Both the position numbers and the translations under genes were made by a program. The notes below the pieces were generated by a model, which saw nothing but the letters and a program-made list of their open reading frames with translations, was not told where the DNA came from and ran no database searches. This document shows, one piece after another, positions 19,346 to 27,493 of a stretch of 64,000 nucleotides of DNA (positions are counted from its first letter, which is position 1; each line of letters opens with the position of its first letter). Source of the stretch: Roseiarcus sp963764955 (GTDB taxonomy: Bacteria; Pseudomonadota; Alphaproteobacteria; Rhizobiales; Beijerinckiaceae). The stretch spans positions 1-64,000 of the forward strand of contig CAVXVE010000025.1 of NCBI GenBank assembly GCA_963764955.1, given 5' to 3'.

Positions 19346-19783
19346 TCAGTCGTTGAGCATGTCTCCGACTGCGTTGTTGGGGACGGACGCCACCGCGCCG
19401 CCGCCGCGCGAACAGCTGCCCCAGCCGACCTGACGGCCATTGTGGGCCAGCGTGGCGCGCATCGCCGGGTCGAGCACGATCCGCCAGCCGGGCGCTTCCT
19501 TCGACGCGATCACGCCGGAAGCTCCGTTGACGGCCCAGAACCAGATCGGCCGATAGCCGACCGGCGAGACCACCGGCTGGCCGTTCTTGACGAAGCCGGT
19601 CTCGACGTAGGTGCCGCCAGCCGAGCCGTCCGCGTTGCCGGTGTTGTTGGCGAACGTGTAGACGAGGCGGTTGCCGGTGTTGTCGGTGACGCTGCACACG
19701 AAGTCGCTCGAATAGTCGTGAGCGACAGCCGGGGTGATCGCGGCCACGGTGGCGGCGACGGCGAGGGCAATAAGGGTTTTCAT
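19346..19783 (-). CDS. Small secreted protein of unknown function
   Basis: A 145-residue product with a signal peptide (MKTLIALAVAATVAAITPAV, cleavage near AVA-HD). The mature part has two cysteines (FVCSVTD and GWGSCSRGG) that could pair, and many aromatic and Gly residues (GYRPIWFWAVNGASG). No family recognised, but the overall style resembles the N-terminal domain of the aspartic protease next to it. It has the same leader hairpin, suggesting an old duplication or shared control. Confidence 0.6.
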   Translation of the reverse strand: MKTLIALAVAATVAAITPAVAHDYSSDFVCSVTDNTGNRLVYTFANNTGNADGSAGGTYVETGFVKNGQPVVSPVGYRPIWFWAVNGASGVIASKEAPGWRIVLDPAMRATLAHNGRQVGWGSCSRGGGAVASVPNNAVGDMLND

Positions 19784-19828
19784 CTGAGGTTCCTTTCGTT
19801 TGTCAGCTGCGAGCGGGATTGCTCGCCG
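19784..19828 (-). promoter_or_regulatory. Leader hairpin, copy 2
   Basis: The minus strand reads GCGAGC-N6-GCTCGC (19826-19809), then GACAAACGAAAGGAACC, then seven bases and the ATG at 19783. It matches the leader at 19054-19100 in stem sequence, loop length, spacing and ribosome-binding site. Confidence 0.55.
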
Positions 19829-19947
19829 GGCATGATCGCTCGCGAACTGCGAGGTTTGCGCTACTTGTCAGTGGTCACTGACGGCCATCGTCAGGCGACG
19901 CGTCACGTCGCGACGTTTGGCCGGGTCTCCCCGCCGCACGTTTCGGC

Positions 19948-20150
19948 CTAGCCGACATTGTGGCTGTCGGCGTCGTCCGGTCCCGTCCAGTCGATCACTT
20001 GCGACGGCATGGCGGGGTAGATGCCGGTGCCGTACACCGCGACGACCTGCGGGAGGTCGGTGACGATGAGGTAGTCGCCATCGACGCCGACCACCGTCGC
20101 GCCCTCGGTGAAGGTCGCCGGGGTGATGTCGGTGAGGGTCGGCAGGACCA
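19948..20150 (-). pseudogene. C-terminal fragment of an unknown, possibly phage-related protein
   Basis: The minus strand reads LPTLTDITPATFTEGATVVG, then DGDYLIVTDLPQVV and ends at 19948. It looks like a beta-rich C-terminus of a structural or cell-surface protein. Upstream of about 20150 the frame runs antisense to a recombinase remnant, and no start belonging to it is evident. No family can be named. Confidence 0.35.
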
Positions 20151-20380
20151 CTGCGTGCTGCAGCCGCGGCCGAGCGTGCTCGCGCCTTCGCCGAGCGTCT
20201 GCGCCCGATGCTGGCCCCCCTCGCGGGTCTGTCAGCCAATGCTGCGACCAAGGAGCTGACGCGCCGGGCGTTGCCACGGCTCGTGACGGCCTCTGGTCGG
20301 CGGGCGCGGTGATCGCTATCCGCAAGCGCCTGGACGCGCGGCGACCTAAGCTGGGGCCGCAGAGCGCCTCGCGCCACCTT
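20140..20380 (+). pseudogene. Serine recombinase (resolvase-like) C-terminal remnant, frameshifted
   Basis: The plus strand reads AERARAFAERLRPMLAPLAG then LSANAATKELTRR. After a one-base frame change near 20268 it goes on GVATARDGLWSAGAVIAIRK. This is the segment at the end of small serine recombinases, where a helix is followed by a Recombinase-like (A/P)-T-x-x-G-x-W-S-A motif. The catalytic serine domain is not present upstream. It is a relic of a mobile element. Confidence 0.5.
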
Positions 20381-20397
20381 GCGTTTCAAACACAAAC

Positions 20398-20859
20398 CTA
20401 AATATTGCGAAGCTGAATTTGCCGCACCAGCACATGCCAACCGGGCGTCTGCCAGGCTCTCACCAGCCTCATTCTCGTCCGCTCGTCAGCCTCCTGGTAA
20501 AGCCGCAAGCGCGTGAGATCGAACGGCGCTGGCGGCGATCGTCCTTCGACTGTGGCGGCCCTGAACGCCACGCTTCGCCCAGACGGTTGAAACTTCCCCT
20601 GCATGGCCAGCATGCCGAAGCCGCCATGCGCCTCGCACACCCGGAGTTCTTTCAGGGCCAGTCGTCCACAGGGGCGTCCATCGCGTCTAAGCGCGCAGCA
20701 AAGGCGACAACCGGGCCGGCCGGGTTTGAATTGCGTTTGTTTAGCCGCTTCGAGAAATGCAGCCGGAGCCGTCTTGCGTCCGGCATAAGGGTTTCGTCCG
20801 TTTGCGCAACCGGGACTTCTTGCCCCGACGCCATGTTTCGCGCGTGAAGAAATCCCCAT
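20398..20859 (-). CDS. HGG-motif zinc-binding-like protein, mobile-element type
   Basis: A 153-residue product. Residues 50-82 read CRLCCALRRDGRPCGRLALK, then RVCEAHGGFG. The C-x-A-x-x-RxGxPC...A-x-K...C-x-x-HGG pattern is typical of small proteins on phages and integrative elements, where three Cys and a His probably bind zinc. The rest (arginine-rich, ending WHVLVRQIQLRNI) has no recognised domain. Function unknown. Confidence 0.55.
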   Translation of the reverse strand: MGISSRAKHGVGARSPGCANGRNPYAGRKTAPAAFLEAAKQTQFKPGRPGCRLCCALRRDGRPCGRLALKELRVCEAHGGFGMLAMQGKFQPSGRSVAFRAATVEGRSPPAPFDLTRLRLYQEADERTRMRLVRAWQTPGWHVLVRQIQLRNI

Positions 20860-21029
20860 CCATCCCGAAACCTCTTCTCAAGGGCAGCCGTCGTTCTGTA
20901 CCGCCATCGAAGCTTGCCGAGACGTAGATCCGACATCAGCATGGCCGCACGCGTCTCTGCGGCCGGCCGGTCGAATCAGCGCCAGCGTCTGGATTTTCAG
21001 CATCGCAGCCTTTCTTTTTCTGTTCTTTG

Positions 21030-21185
21030 CCCGTGACAGTTGCCCGTGACAGTGCCCGTGACAAACCCGTGACAGTGTCACGGCCCTGTAGAGATCCCCC
21101 CGTCACCGTGACACCTGCCTATACAGTGTCACGTGTCACGGGGGTCACCGGGCTGGTTTTTGAATCTTGGAGCCCGTGACAAAAA
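21030..21185. repeat. Iteron-like GTGACA/TGTCAC array
   Basis: CCCGTGACA followed by GT or AA occurs directly repeated at 21030, 21043, 21055, 21066 and 21173; the first four are spaced 13, 12 and 11 bases. Inverted copies with GTCAC lie at 21077, 21102, 21128, 21135 and 21144. CCGTGACAGTGTCACGG (21067-21083) and GTCACCGTGAC (21102-21112) are palindromes. About ten half-sites in 156 bases is far above chance. Iterons near a replication gene are typical of plasmid-type origins; operator clusters are the alternative. It overlaps the 3' end of the primase/helicase-like gene. Confidence 0.65.
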
Positions 21186-23874
21186 TCTCCTCTCGCCATT
21201 GAGGAGAATAGGGGAGCGCGGCATGCCGACTTTGTTCGAAGCGTCAGCACGGGACGCTCGTCTTCGGGCATGGCGGAGAAGACGCCGGCCGCCCAGAACC
21301 AGCCTTCCTTCTCGACGTAGCGGCCGCCGGCCAGCAAGTCCGACTTCGCGCGCTGGAAAATCTTGCGCGCCGCGTCGGTCAGTCCGCCCGTCTCCTTGGT
21401 GTCGAGCCAGCCGCGGCTTTTGACCTCGTTTCGCAGCGTGTCGGTTTCGACCTTGCGGACCGGCTTGCCTGCGTCGTCCGTCGTCTCCGCAACCTCGCCG
21501 CCAGCCGCTCGTAGGTTTCGACGATGGCGCGCTTGACCGTGACGACATCCTCCGACTTCCTTCCGGTCCCGGGCGCGCCGCGTAACGGCTCCGAGAGCCA
21601 TCCGTCAGGCCCGAGCGAAATCGTCCGCGGCTTGAATTCATGCGCGTTGGCGGGCGTGCGCAGGCGAGCCTTGGTGAACTCCATCGTGAAAGCTTCGTGG
21701 CTTTCGTCGGCGAAATTCAGCTTCGCGACCGTGTCCATCTCCCATTCTTTGGTCTTGGTGCCGAAGCCCTTGGTCTTGTCGTGTCCGGTGTGATGCAGCC
21801 AGATTTGGGCCATTCGCCGGCTGGTGAGCTTGCGCGCCAGGTGCTTGACCGGAGCCCAGCTTTCTTCCTCCCCCATCACGCCGTCCATGAGCGCCATGAT
21901 GCTGTCGAAGACGACGAGTTCGGGCTTGACCTCATCGATCTCCCGCATCAGCCATTTCTCGCCTTTCGGTTCGTTGAGCGGCGGCATCTGCCCGTCGCCG
22001 AGGTCGTCCCGGTTGTAGCCATAGAGCGAGATGTCCCGGCCGTAGCGGCCGGCGATGAGCTGCATCCGCTCCTTGAATGTCTCCGCCGGCAATTCGCCGT
22101 CCAGATACATCACCCGCGTCGCCCGCTGGCCAGCCCAGCCCAGCATCGGGCTGCCGGATGCGATCGCCGCCGCCATGTCGAGCGTCAGGAGGGTTTTGCC
22201 GACGCCGGTCTCGCCGAACATCAGCCACCGCGACGTCGTGCAGATGATATGGCCCAGGAGATAATCCCGCGGCGGAATGTCGCGATCGAGCCACGCCGTA
22301 ACCAGGAGATTGCGTCGTCCCGGTTCGAGCAGTTTCTCGGGCTCGTCGTCGGGGTAATCGTCGGGATCTTCTGGAGGGTCTGGGAAGGCCGCTTCCGCCC
22401 GGCGCTGGGTTCGCCGCTCCCGGGCGCGCGATCACCGCCTCCATCATTTCGTATTCGTCGAGCGTCGCCGCCGTCGCCCTCGCTTCCTCCACGGTCTGCG
22501 GCAAGGGAGCGAGATAGGAGCTGATCGAGGTCCCGGAGTCGAACACGAAGATTTCGCCGCGCTCGGTGATCCGAATGAGCGCGGCTTCGCTCTCCGAGGC
22601 CCGGAACGGCGCTTCGCAGCGCAATTTGACGATGTCTGCGTCCAGCATCTCGACCAGCCAGTCGGCCAGCGGCTTCACCACCCCGCCCGACTCGATCTCG
22701 GTGTCCAGTCGCAATTGTCCGTCTTCGCGCACCGAGAACCCGCCCCTGGCCCCCGTGTCGAAGCTGAGGGCGCGCCCGGTCTTCAGGCCATACGCCCTGG
22801 CCTGATCCGCGCTGGGCGGCGTGATCCAGCCGATATCGAGGACGCCGCCATTGGGATTGACGATCCTTGGGTTGGCCCCGAGCACGCGATATCCGGGCGC
22901 TTTGGAGACGTCGGGCCGCGCGATTGAAGACGAGTCGGCCAAACACCCAGACCGACCAGTCGATCAACGTCAGGTCCGCGTGGCCGACGATCTTGCCGGG
23001 TTCGCGGCTCGAATAACGCGGCGACTTGAACGACAGATCGTGCAGAACCGACTGGACTTGAACATACAGGCGCAAGGTCGTCGAGCAGGGCCGGATCGCT
23101 GATCTGGATCAGCGCGTGCGTCGGCCCCGGGTTCTCGTCGCCCGAGCCGTTGACTACCCGCGCCGACGAGCCGCGATATTCGATCCTGAAGGCAGGTCGA
23201 GATCCCGGGCAGGATGACTTCCAGGAGCTTCAGCCGCTCGACCAGCGAGAGCCGCGCCCATTGCGCCGGCATGCCTTCGGGCGTGTCGGCGTCGATCAGA
23301 ATCCAGCCCGAGCTTTGCATCAGCCGCTTGAGGCGGGCCGAAACGATCTTGCCATTGACGGTGAAGTAGCCCGGCTCACCAACGCTGGGCGCGCCAATCT
23401 CGCCCCTTTTCAACCTTTCAGCCGCTCCAGCTCGTCTTCGATCACGACGCCGATTTCCGCCGGCGCGCCTGGCGTCGCGCCGATGAAGCTGTCGAGCGCG
23501 ATGACCTGGTTCTCCGACTTCGTCGTCCGCTTCAACGCCGCGATCAGGTTCTCCGGCGTCGCCTCGATCGTCGTCGCCTTGCCGACTGCGATCGCGGCTC
23601 TCGCACGGTCCTTCTTAAGTTTCCCCGTCGCGTCGAGCGAAAAAGACTTGCCGACCCGCTTGGGTGTAGTCGAGGTGATGACGGTGAAGTAGGCGGCTGG
23701 GAGGGGATGCGGCGTCTTCACGGCCGCTTTGGCCTGCTCGGCCTTCCATCTCTCAAAGCTGACGAGCTGTTCCTTCAGGACGAAGGTGTGGCTGTCTTCG
23801 TAGGCGATTTCCACGTAAATCTGACCGTTGGAGTCAGGCTCCTCGCGCCCAGTCAGATTGCACGGGAAATCCAT
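21119..23874 (-). pseudogene. Primase/RepA-like helicase fusion (replication protein), frameshifted
   Basis: From the ATG at 23874 the minus strand reads an N-terminal region with YFTVITSTTPKRVGKSFSLD, then WILIDADTPEGMPAQWARL. A primase-like stretch follows (EYRGSSARVVNGSGDENPGP, THALIQISDPALLDDL, LTLIDWSVWVFGRLVFN). Next comes an AAA_25/RepA-type ATPase: Walker A MFGETGVGKTLLTLD, Walker B ELVVFDSIMALMDG, and LHHTGHDKTKGFG. The C-terminal winged region ends near 21260 or 21119. Frame changes lie near 23410, 23190, 23050, 22930, 22450 and 21480. This matches the large primase-plus-hexameric-helicase proteins of integrative elements and prophages. If the frame breaks are real, it is inactive. 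The iteron-like array lies at its 3' end. Confidence 0.6.
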
Positions 23875-24133
23875 GTCAGCCGCGCGTCAGACATGGCTGT
23901 AGGTGGTGCTCACTGCGCTGCCCTCAACGCAGATTTGACCAAGGCGGTCGGAAAAGAGCGATTATCGTTCTCGTCGCAATCGCGTGTCGCTCGTCCGATC
24001 GCGGCGACGATCTGTTTGTCGCGCATGATTGCATGAACTCCTGCAACTCAGGAGCCGTTCATGCGTCGTAGATTGGCGGGTGCGGGGAGCCGTGATATCA
24101 GGGCGATTAGCGATTAATATCTGCCACGTCTCC

Positions 24134-24166
24134 GCCGTTCGCGCCCAACGCGAACGGCTTTTCTTT
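24134..24166 (+). terminator. Strong hairpin with T tract
   Basis: GCCGTTCGCG (24134-24143), loop CCCAA, exact complement CGCGAACGGC (24149-24158), then TTTTCTTT. It has the shape of an intrinsic terminator for plus-strand transcription. No plus-strand gene is visible upstream within 3.7 kb, so it either ends a non-coding or antisense RNA or acts as a T-less stem downstream of the minus-strand AlpA-like gene. Confidence 0.65.
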
Positions 24167-24395
24167 AGGTCGTCCCTCGCAGCCAAGACCGGATGTCGCC
24201 GACCCTAAATCTGGGGCAGCCATTCAGCGACACGAAGGGCGGAGTTTTCTTTTCCCTGCGCCATCTTTTGATCGTCATCGGCGACCGTCCCGCGAGCTGG
24301 CCGAGCTGGGCGTCGTCGAGCAATGCGTCGTTGGAGAGCTGGTCGAACACGAGCCGGACATCGGGCTCGCGCTGCTTGCGCCGGGTCGCCATCAC
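24165..24395 (-). CDS. AlpA-like helix-turn-helix regulator / excisionase
   Basis: A 76-residue protein. The core is an HTH_17/AlpA-type helix-turn-helix: LLDDAQLGQLAGRSPMTIKR, then WRREKKTPPFVSLNGCPRFR and VGDIRSWLRG. In such proteins the K/R-W-R-x-x-K-x-P-P-F...R-F-x-x-x-D-I-x-x-W pattern is nearly invariant. They act as excisionases or activators of integrase genes on integrative elements. It is the second gene after 24392-24619, overlapping by ATGA, and about 1.1 kb from the integrase. This supports a functional or recently functional element. Confidence 0.75.
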   Translation of the reverse strand: MMATRRKQREPDVRLVFDQLSNDALLDDAQLGQLAGRSPMTIKRWRREKKTPPFVSLNGCPRFRVGDIRSWLRGTT

Positions 24396-24619
24396 GCCGC
24401 CTCCGTGGGCGCGTTGATTTCGCGAAGAATCCGAATATCGGAGCCGCTCGTCAGCAGCAGATTGCCCGCTTCGAAGATTTGCAGCCCGGCGTCGATCGCC
24501 CGGAGGACGTCGTCGACCCCGTAACGATCGATGAGATTTCGGACCGGATGCAGCGGCCCTACGGCTTCCGCGGCGGGGCGAATAAATCTCTGACTGCCGT
24601 CGAGCGTGTGCTTGAACAT
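24392..24619 (-). CDS. Hypothetical protein, translationally coupled to AlpA-like gene
   Basis: A 75-residue product with no recognised domain; it has a helical middle (VRNLIDRYGVDDVLRAIDAG) and an acidic C-terminus. Its last bases overlap the AlpA-like start by ATGA, so the two are probably translated together. A GAGGAGA ribosome-binding site precedes its ATG. Confidence 0.5.
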   Translation of the reverse strand: MFKHTLDGSQRFIRPAAEAVGPLHPVRNLIDRYGVDDVLRAIDAGLQIFEAGNLLLTSGSDIRILREINAPTEAA

Positions 24620-24710
24620 CGAGCTTCTCCTCTCCTGGCGCGTTCGGAGTAGACGCTCGTTCTTTGTGGGACTGAATAGCTAGGTCGTCACAGTTAAAAA
24701 AATTCGGCCT

Positions 24711-25349
24711 TCATCCGCCGCTTCTGTAGTCGATGCCGCGTGATTTGTTGGGGTTGCTTCGCTCGGCGAACCCGTCGGCGCGCGACGCCTTGAACGTCTT
24801 GGCGTGCGTCCCGGCGACCCGCGTGCACCAGTCCCTGATAGTCTCCGCCTTCGCGGGCGCGATCTTCACGCCTTTCGCGCGCCAGCCGTCCGTCTCGTAG
24901 CTACGCCTGCGGCGGGCCCGTTTCCAGAACGTAACCGGGATGTCCTTGCTCAACCCAAACTCGACCCCGACGGAATATCCCGCCGCGGAGACGACGACAG
25001 TCCGAACGCTGTCGTCGAGACCCTTCTTTGCGTTGAGCCCGCTCTTCCTCTCGATGCGATCGAGAACCCCCATAAGTCCCTTCGGATTTTTGAACAACTT
25101 GTCGACTAGAAGCCGCACGGAATCAGTGAACGTCGGCTCATCATCGATGAAGCCTCGCGACAGCATCCGCCGTAGCTTGTTGCGGCTGGCTAGCGTCTCG
25201 ATCGTGTCGAGACAATCCTTGAAAATCCGCTCGAACTCTGCGGCCTCGACCAGCGCGCCTGACGGAAGATCGAGAGCTTCGACCGTCATTCGGCGGCGGC
25301 GAACGTCCGTGGCTCCGGTGGCGCGGCCTAACGCGGCCTGAGCCGACAA
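24711..25349 (-). CDS. Hypothetical protein of the integrative element
   Basis: A 212-residue product, mostly helical (FERIFKDCLDTIETLASRNK, SVRLLVDKLFKNPKGLMGVL), then a basic region (FWKRARRRRSYETDGWRAKG). I recognise no family. It lies in an integrase-proximal group of minus-strand genes and overlaps the 3' end of the small gene 25328-25519 by 22 bases. It may belong to the integrase operon. Confidence 0.5.
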   Translation of the reverse strand: MSAQAALGRATGATDVRRRRMTVEALDLPSGALVEAAEFERIFKDCLDTIETLASRNKLRRMLSRGFIDDEPTFTDSVRLLVDKLFKNPKGLMGVLDRIERKSGLNAKKGLDDSVRTVVVSAAGYSVGVEFGLSKDIPVTFWKRARRRRSYETDGWRAKGVKIAPAKAETIRDWCTRVAGTHAKTFKASRADGFAERSNPNKSRGIDYRSGG

Positions 25350-25519
25350 AAACGCCCCTGGGCCGCAGCGCGGGCCTCGTCGCTGTTTGCTTCCTGCTCC
25401 CTTTCCTGGGCCTCCAGGAGCGCGCCCAGGGCCTCGGCAGTCACCGCGCCGGCTTCGCTGTTAATGTGGTCTCGGCCGCGCTGACGTGCTCGGGCGCGGC
25501 GTTCATCCCCGCTGGTCAT
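25328..25519 (-). CDS. Small hypothetical protein coupled to integrase
   Basis: A 63-residue, strongly charged helical product (MTSGDERRARARQRGRDHIN and ALLEAQEREQEANSDEARAA). The start at 25519 is chosen because it overlaps the integrase stop as ATGA, a common coupling. Function unknown. Confidence 0.5.
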   Translation of the reverse strand: MTSGDERRARARQRGRDHINSEAGAVTAEALGALLEAQEREQEANSDEARAAAQGRFCRLRPR

Positions 25520-26772
25520 GCCTTCTTCACCGGCGGGAGAGGCACGACGTTGGCGGCCTGGTCGCCATCGATGCGCGAAATGATGCTGGATACCCACGCA
25601 TCGAGTTTTTCCGCCGCTTCCCGCCGCTGACCCCAAAGCTCGGCGCGATTGTATCTTGCGACCAGCCCCGATCGACGGTGGGCGATCATCGCCTCGGCGA
25701 TCTCCTCCCGCACACCGAGGTCGGCCAATATCGATCGATACGTTCGTCGAAGGTCGTGCAGGCCCACATCCGCGACGGCCGACGCTTCGCGCAGGCGCGT
25801 CATCAGCTTTGACCAGCCAGACATGGGTGTAACGCCGCCGAGGCGACGTGCGCTCGGGAACACTAGCCCGCCTCCGCGGTCGGGTGTCTCGTCGAGCAGC
25901 TGCGCAATCAAGGAGGTAATCGGAACGGCATGCTCTCGGCCGTTCTTCATCACCCTGCCGGGGACCGTGATGCGCAAGCCTTGCCGGTCAATCCAATCCC
26001 AGCGCATGGCGGCCAGCTCGCCCCGCCGGAGGCCGGAGACGAGGCCCAATTTCACGAGGCCGCCGAACGGGCCTCCAATACCCGTCGCCGCCCTCCATAG
26101 CACCGCGATCTCGGCCTCTGTCAGCGCCTTCCCGTGCTCCTCGGCCGCGAGCGTGTCTTCCTTAGTGGCGGCCGGCATACGATATCCGGCCAGCGGATCG
26201 ATGGTGATCCGGCCTTGTGACAGTTGGCGGTTGAGGAACGTGCGCAGATGCTTTCGGAACTCGCGTGCCGCGCCGCGCCTGCCGCTGCGCTCGATCCGCT
26301 CGATGGCGTCTATGAGGGCGGCGCGGTCGAGTTGTGCAACATCGCGCTGCAAGAGATGACCCAAGCCCCTCCGCAGAGCCGACATCGTCTGCCCGGTCGC
26401 CCGAAGTTGGCGACCCTTGATCCAGGCTTCGTAGTCGTCGAGAGCCGCCACGACCATCGCCCGATCGCGCCGCTTAGTCTCGTTGATATCGGCGCGGGGA
26501 TCACGACCTGCGGCGACTTCACCCGCCAGTCGCCGGGCCTCCTCGGCCGCCTTGCGTAGGTCGAGAGCGGGCCACGCGCCGATCGTCACGGTCTTCTGCG
26601 TGCTGGATCGACCAGCGCCGCGGAGACGGTAGACGAATTGCCATGAGGCCGCCCCGGTGGGCAAAAGGCGCAGGCAAAGCCCTCTGCCATCCCTGAGCGA
26701 TGCGTGCGGCTTCCCCGTCGGAACTCCGCTCTTGATGAACCTTTGGACGGCGGTCGTCGTAAACGCGGCCAT
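25516..26772 (-). CDS. Tyrosine recombinase (phage/ICE integrase)
   Basis: An intact 418-residue protein. The N-terminal arm-binding segment (TTAVQRFIKSGVPTGKPHAS then LCLRLLPTGAASWQFVYR) is the DUF4102-type opening. A core-binding domain spans about 100-205 and the catalytic domain 215-390. The catalytic residues look complete: R249 in SGLRRGEL, K276 in VMKNGRE, H339 and R342 in LHDLRR, H365 in AHRRSG, and Y374 in ARYNRAE. It lies 140 bases from a tRNA-Gly fragment, the classic arrangement for an integrase beside its attachment site. No frameshift, so integration may still work. Confidence 0.93.
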   Translation of the reverse strand: MAAFTTTAVQRFIKSGVPTGKPHASLRDGRGLCLRLLPTGAASWQFVYRLRGAGRSSTQKTVTIGAWPALDLRKAAEEARRLAGEVAAGRDPRADINETKRRDRAMVVAALDDYEAWIKGRQLRATGQTMSALRRGLGHLLQRDVAQLDRAALIDAIERIERSGRRGAAREFRKHLRTFLNRQLSQGRITIDPLAGYRMPAATKEDTLAAEEHGKALTEAEIAVLWRAATGIGGPFGGLVKLGLVSGLRRGELAAMRWDWIDRQGLRITVPGRVMKNGREHAVPITSLIAQLLDETPDRGGGLVFPSARRLGGVTPMSGWSKLMTRLREASAVADVGLHDLRRTYRSILADLGVREEIAEAMIAHRRSGLVARYNRAELWGQRREAAEKLDAWVSSIISRIDGDQAANVVPLPPVKKA

Positions 26773-26912
26773 TTCGTTCGTCCTTCACCCGTCTTTCACG
26801 GTGGGCGAGCGTGTGCGCTCCCCTCTGCACCCCTGACATGCCCCTTTTGACTGATAAATCAAGAGCTATTGGTGACGAGTGAAAAGCTCTTGCACCCATT
26901 GATATGCTAAGG

Positions 26913-26964
26913 CACAACCTTGCCAAGGTTGGGGTCGAGGGTTCGAATCCCTTCGCCCGCTCCA
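26913..26964 (+). tRNA. tRNA-Gly(GCC) 3' fragment, probable attachment site
   Basis: Positions 26915-26931 form an anticodon arm, CAACC-TTGCCAA-GGTTG with anticodon GCC. The T arm is GAGGG-TTCGAAT-CCCTT (26937-26953), then the acceptor 3' strand CGCCCGC and TCCA (26954-26964). The 5' acceptor strand and D arm are missing; the upstream sequence (26881-26912) does not fit. A truncated 3' tRNA beside an integrase is the duplicate left when an element inserts into a tRNA gene, so this is the right att site. Confidence 0.8.
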
Positions 26965-27348
26965 AATTATCGTCACCAAATCAGAAGGTTAGGCGCTACC
27001 GTCATTTGCATGCGGAGCGCTTCTCCGTTCTGTGACCTCATCCGAGCAACACGGATCCGACCCGCCGCGCCGCCACCGCCGAAGCCGCCGCGACCTGCCG
27101 CCGGCGCGCGCATGCGATTGGGGCGAATTGGCAGCCGGCGGGACCCGCGGGGCAAAAGTGACCGGCTCCTGTCGGCTATGGCTGGCTGCGGGGCGCTTTT
27201 GCCTGCTGTCTGGAGGGTTAGGTGAGACTGCCATCCAAGGTGTTTGACGATCCGACGGAGTTACAGCAGCTTAACGGTACGGACAGCGCATCGTAATGGG
27301 CGGCGGCTATAGTAGGGCGGGTTTGGGGGGAGAATCGGAGGTCCCTCC
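26965..27348. other. Intergenic region with one long-range inverted repeat
   Basis: About 380 bases between the att site and a small plus-strand reading frame. GGCAAAAG (27151-27158) pairs exactly with CTTTTGCC (27196-27203) around a 37-base GC-rich loop. Short frames here on both strands have no motif. Beyond a possible structured RNA, I see nothing in it. Confidence 0.35.
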
Positions 27349-27480
27349 ATGAAAAGCAGGCTTCTCCCTACTCTCGCTGCCGGCGCCGCGTCCGTCGCGC
27401 TTCTCGCCGGCGCCGCATCGGCGGCTACGCCAAGCGCCAAGACAGAGACGCCGAAGAGCGTGTACTTCAGTCCGTCCTCT
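27349..27480 (+). pseudogene. 5' end of a secreted protein gene, truncated
   Basis: A strong ribosome-binding site (GGAGG, six bases before ATG) precedes a perfect signal peptide, MKSRLLPTLAAGAASVALLA, then GAASAATPSAKTETPK. After about 45 residues the frame enters DNA that is antisense to the end of the NMT1-type binding protein, and continues without motif to 27615. This fits a 5' gene remnant cut by a rearrangement, or a very short secreted peptide. Confidence 0.35.
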
Positions 27481-27493
27481 TGCAGGGATGCTT

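Larger units (their letters stand above)
16053..26964. mobile_element. Right part of an element integrated in tRNA-Gly, left end not found
   Basis: This stretch carries an integrase, an AlpA-like regulator, replication-type genes, and HNH and recombinase relics, and ends in a tRNA-Gly 3' duplicate. The left limit given is arbitrary: with this orientation an intact tRNA-Gly is expected on the left, and none was seen in the window. The LigD remnant and the AAA/HEPN-like operon at 12.3-16.1 kb may also lie inside the element. Confidence 0.45.

Noticed and set aside
20878..21081. Minus-strand frame of 67 residues over the repeat array
   Set aside because: Its N-terminal part is only a translation of the GTGACA repeats; no ribosome-binding site.
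21001..21200. CRISPR array
   Set aside because: The repeats are short (about 9-11 bases), occur in both orientations and have no equal-length spacers; no cas genes are present.
26519..26965. Minus-strand frame starting MERAKGFEPSTPTLARLC
   Set aside because: This is the well-known false protein made by translating the antisense strand of a tRNA 3' end; the rest is out of frame with the integrase.
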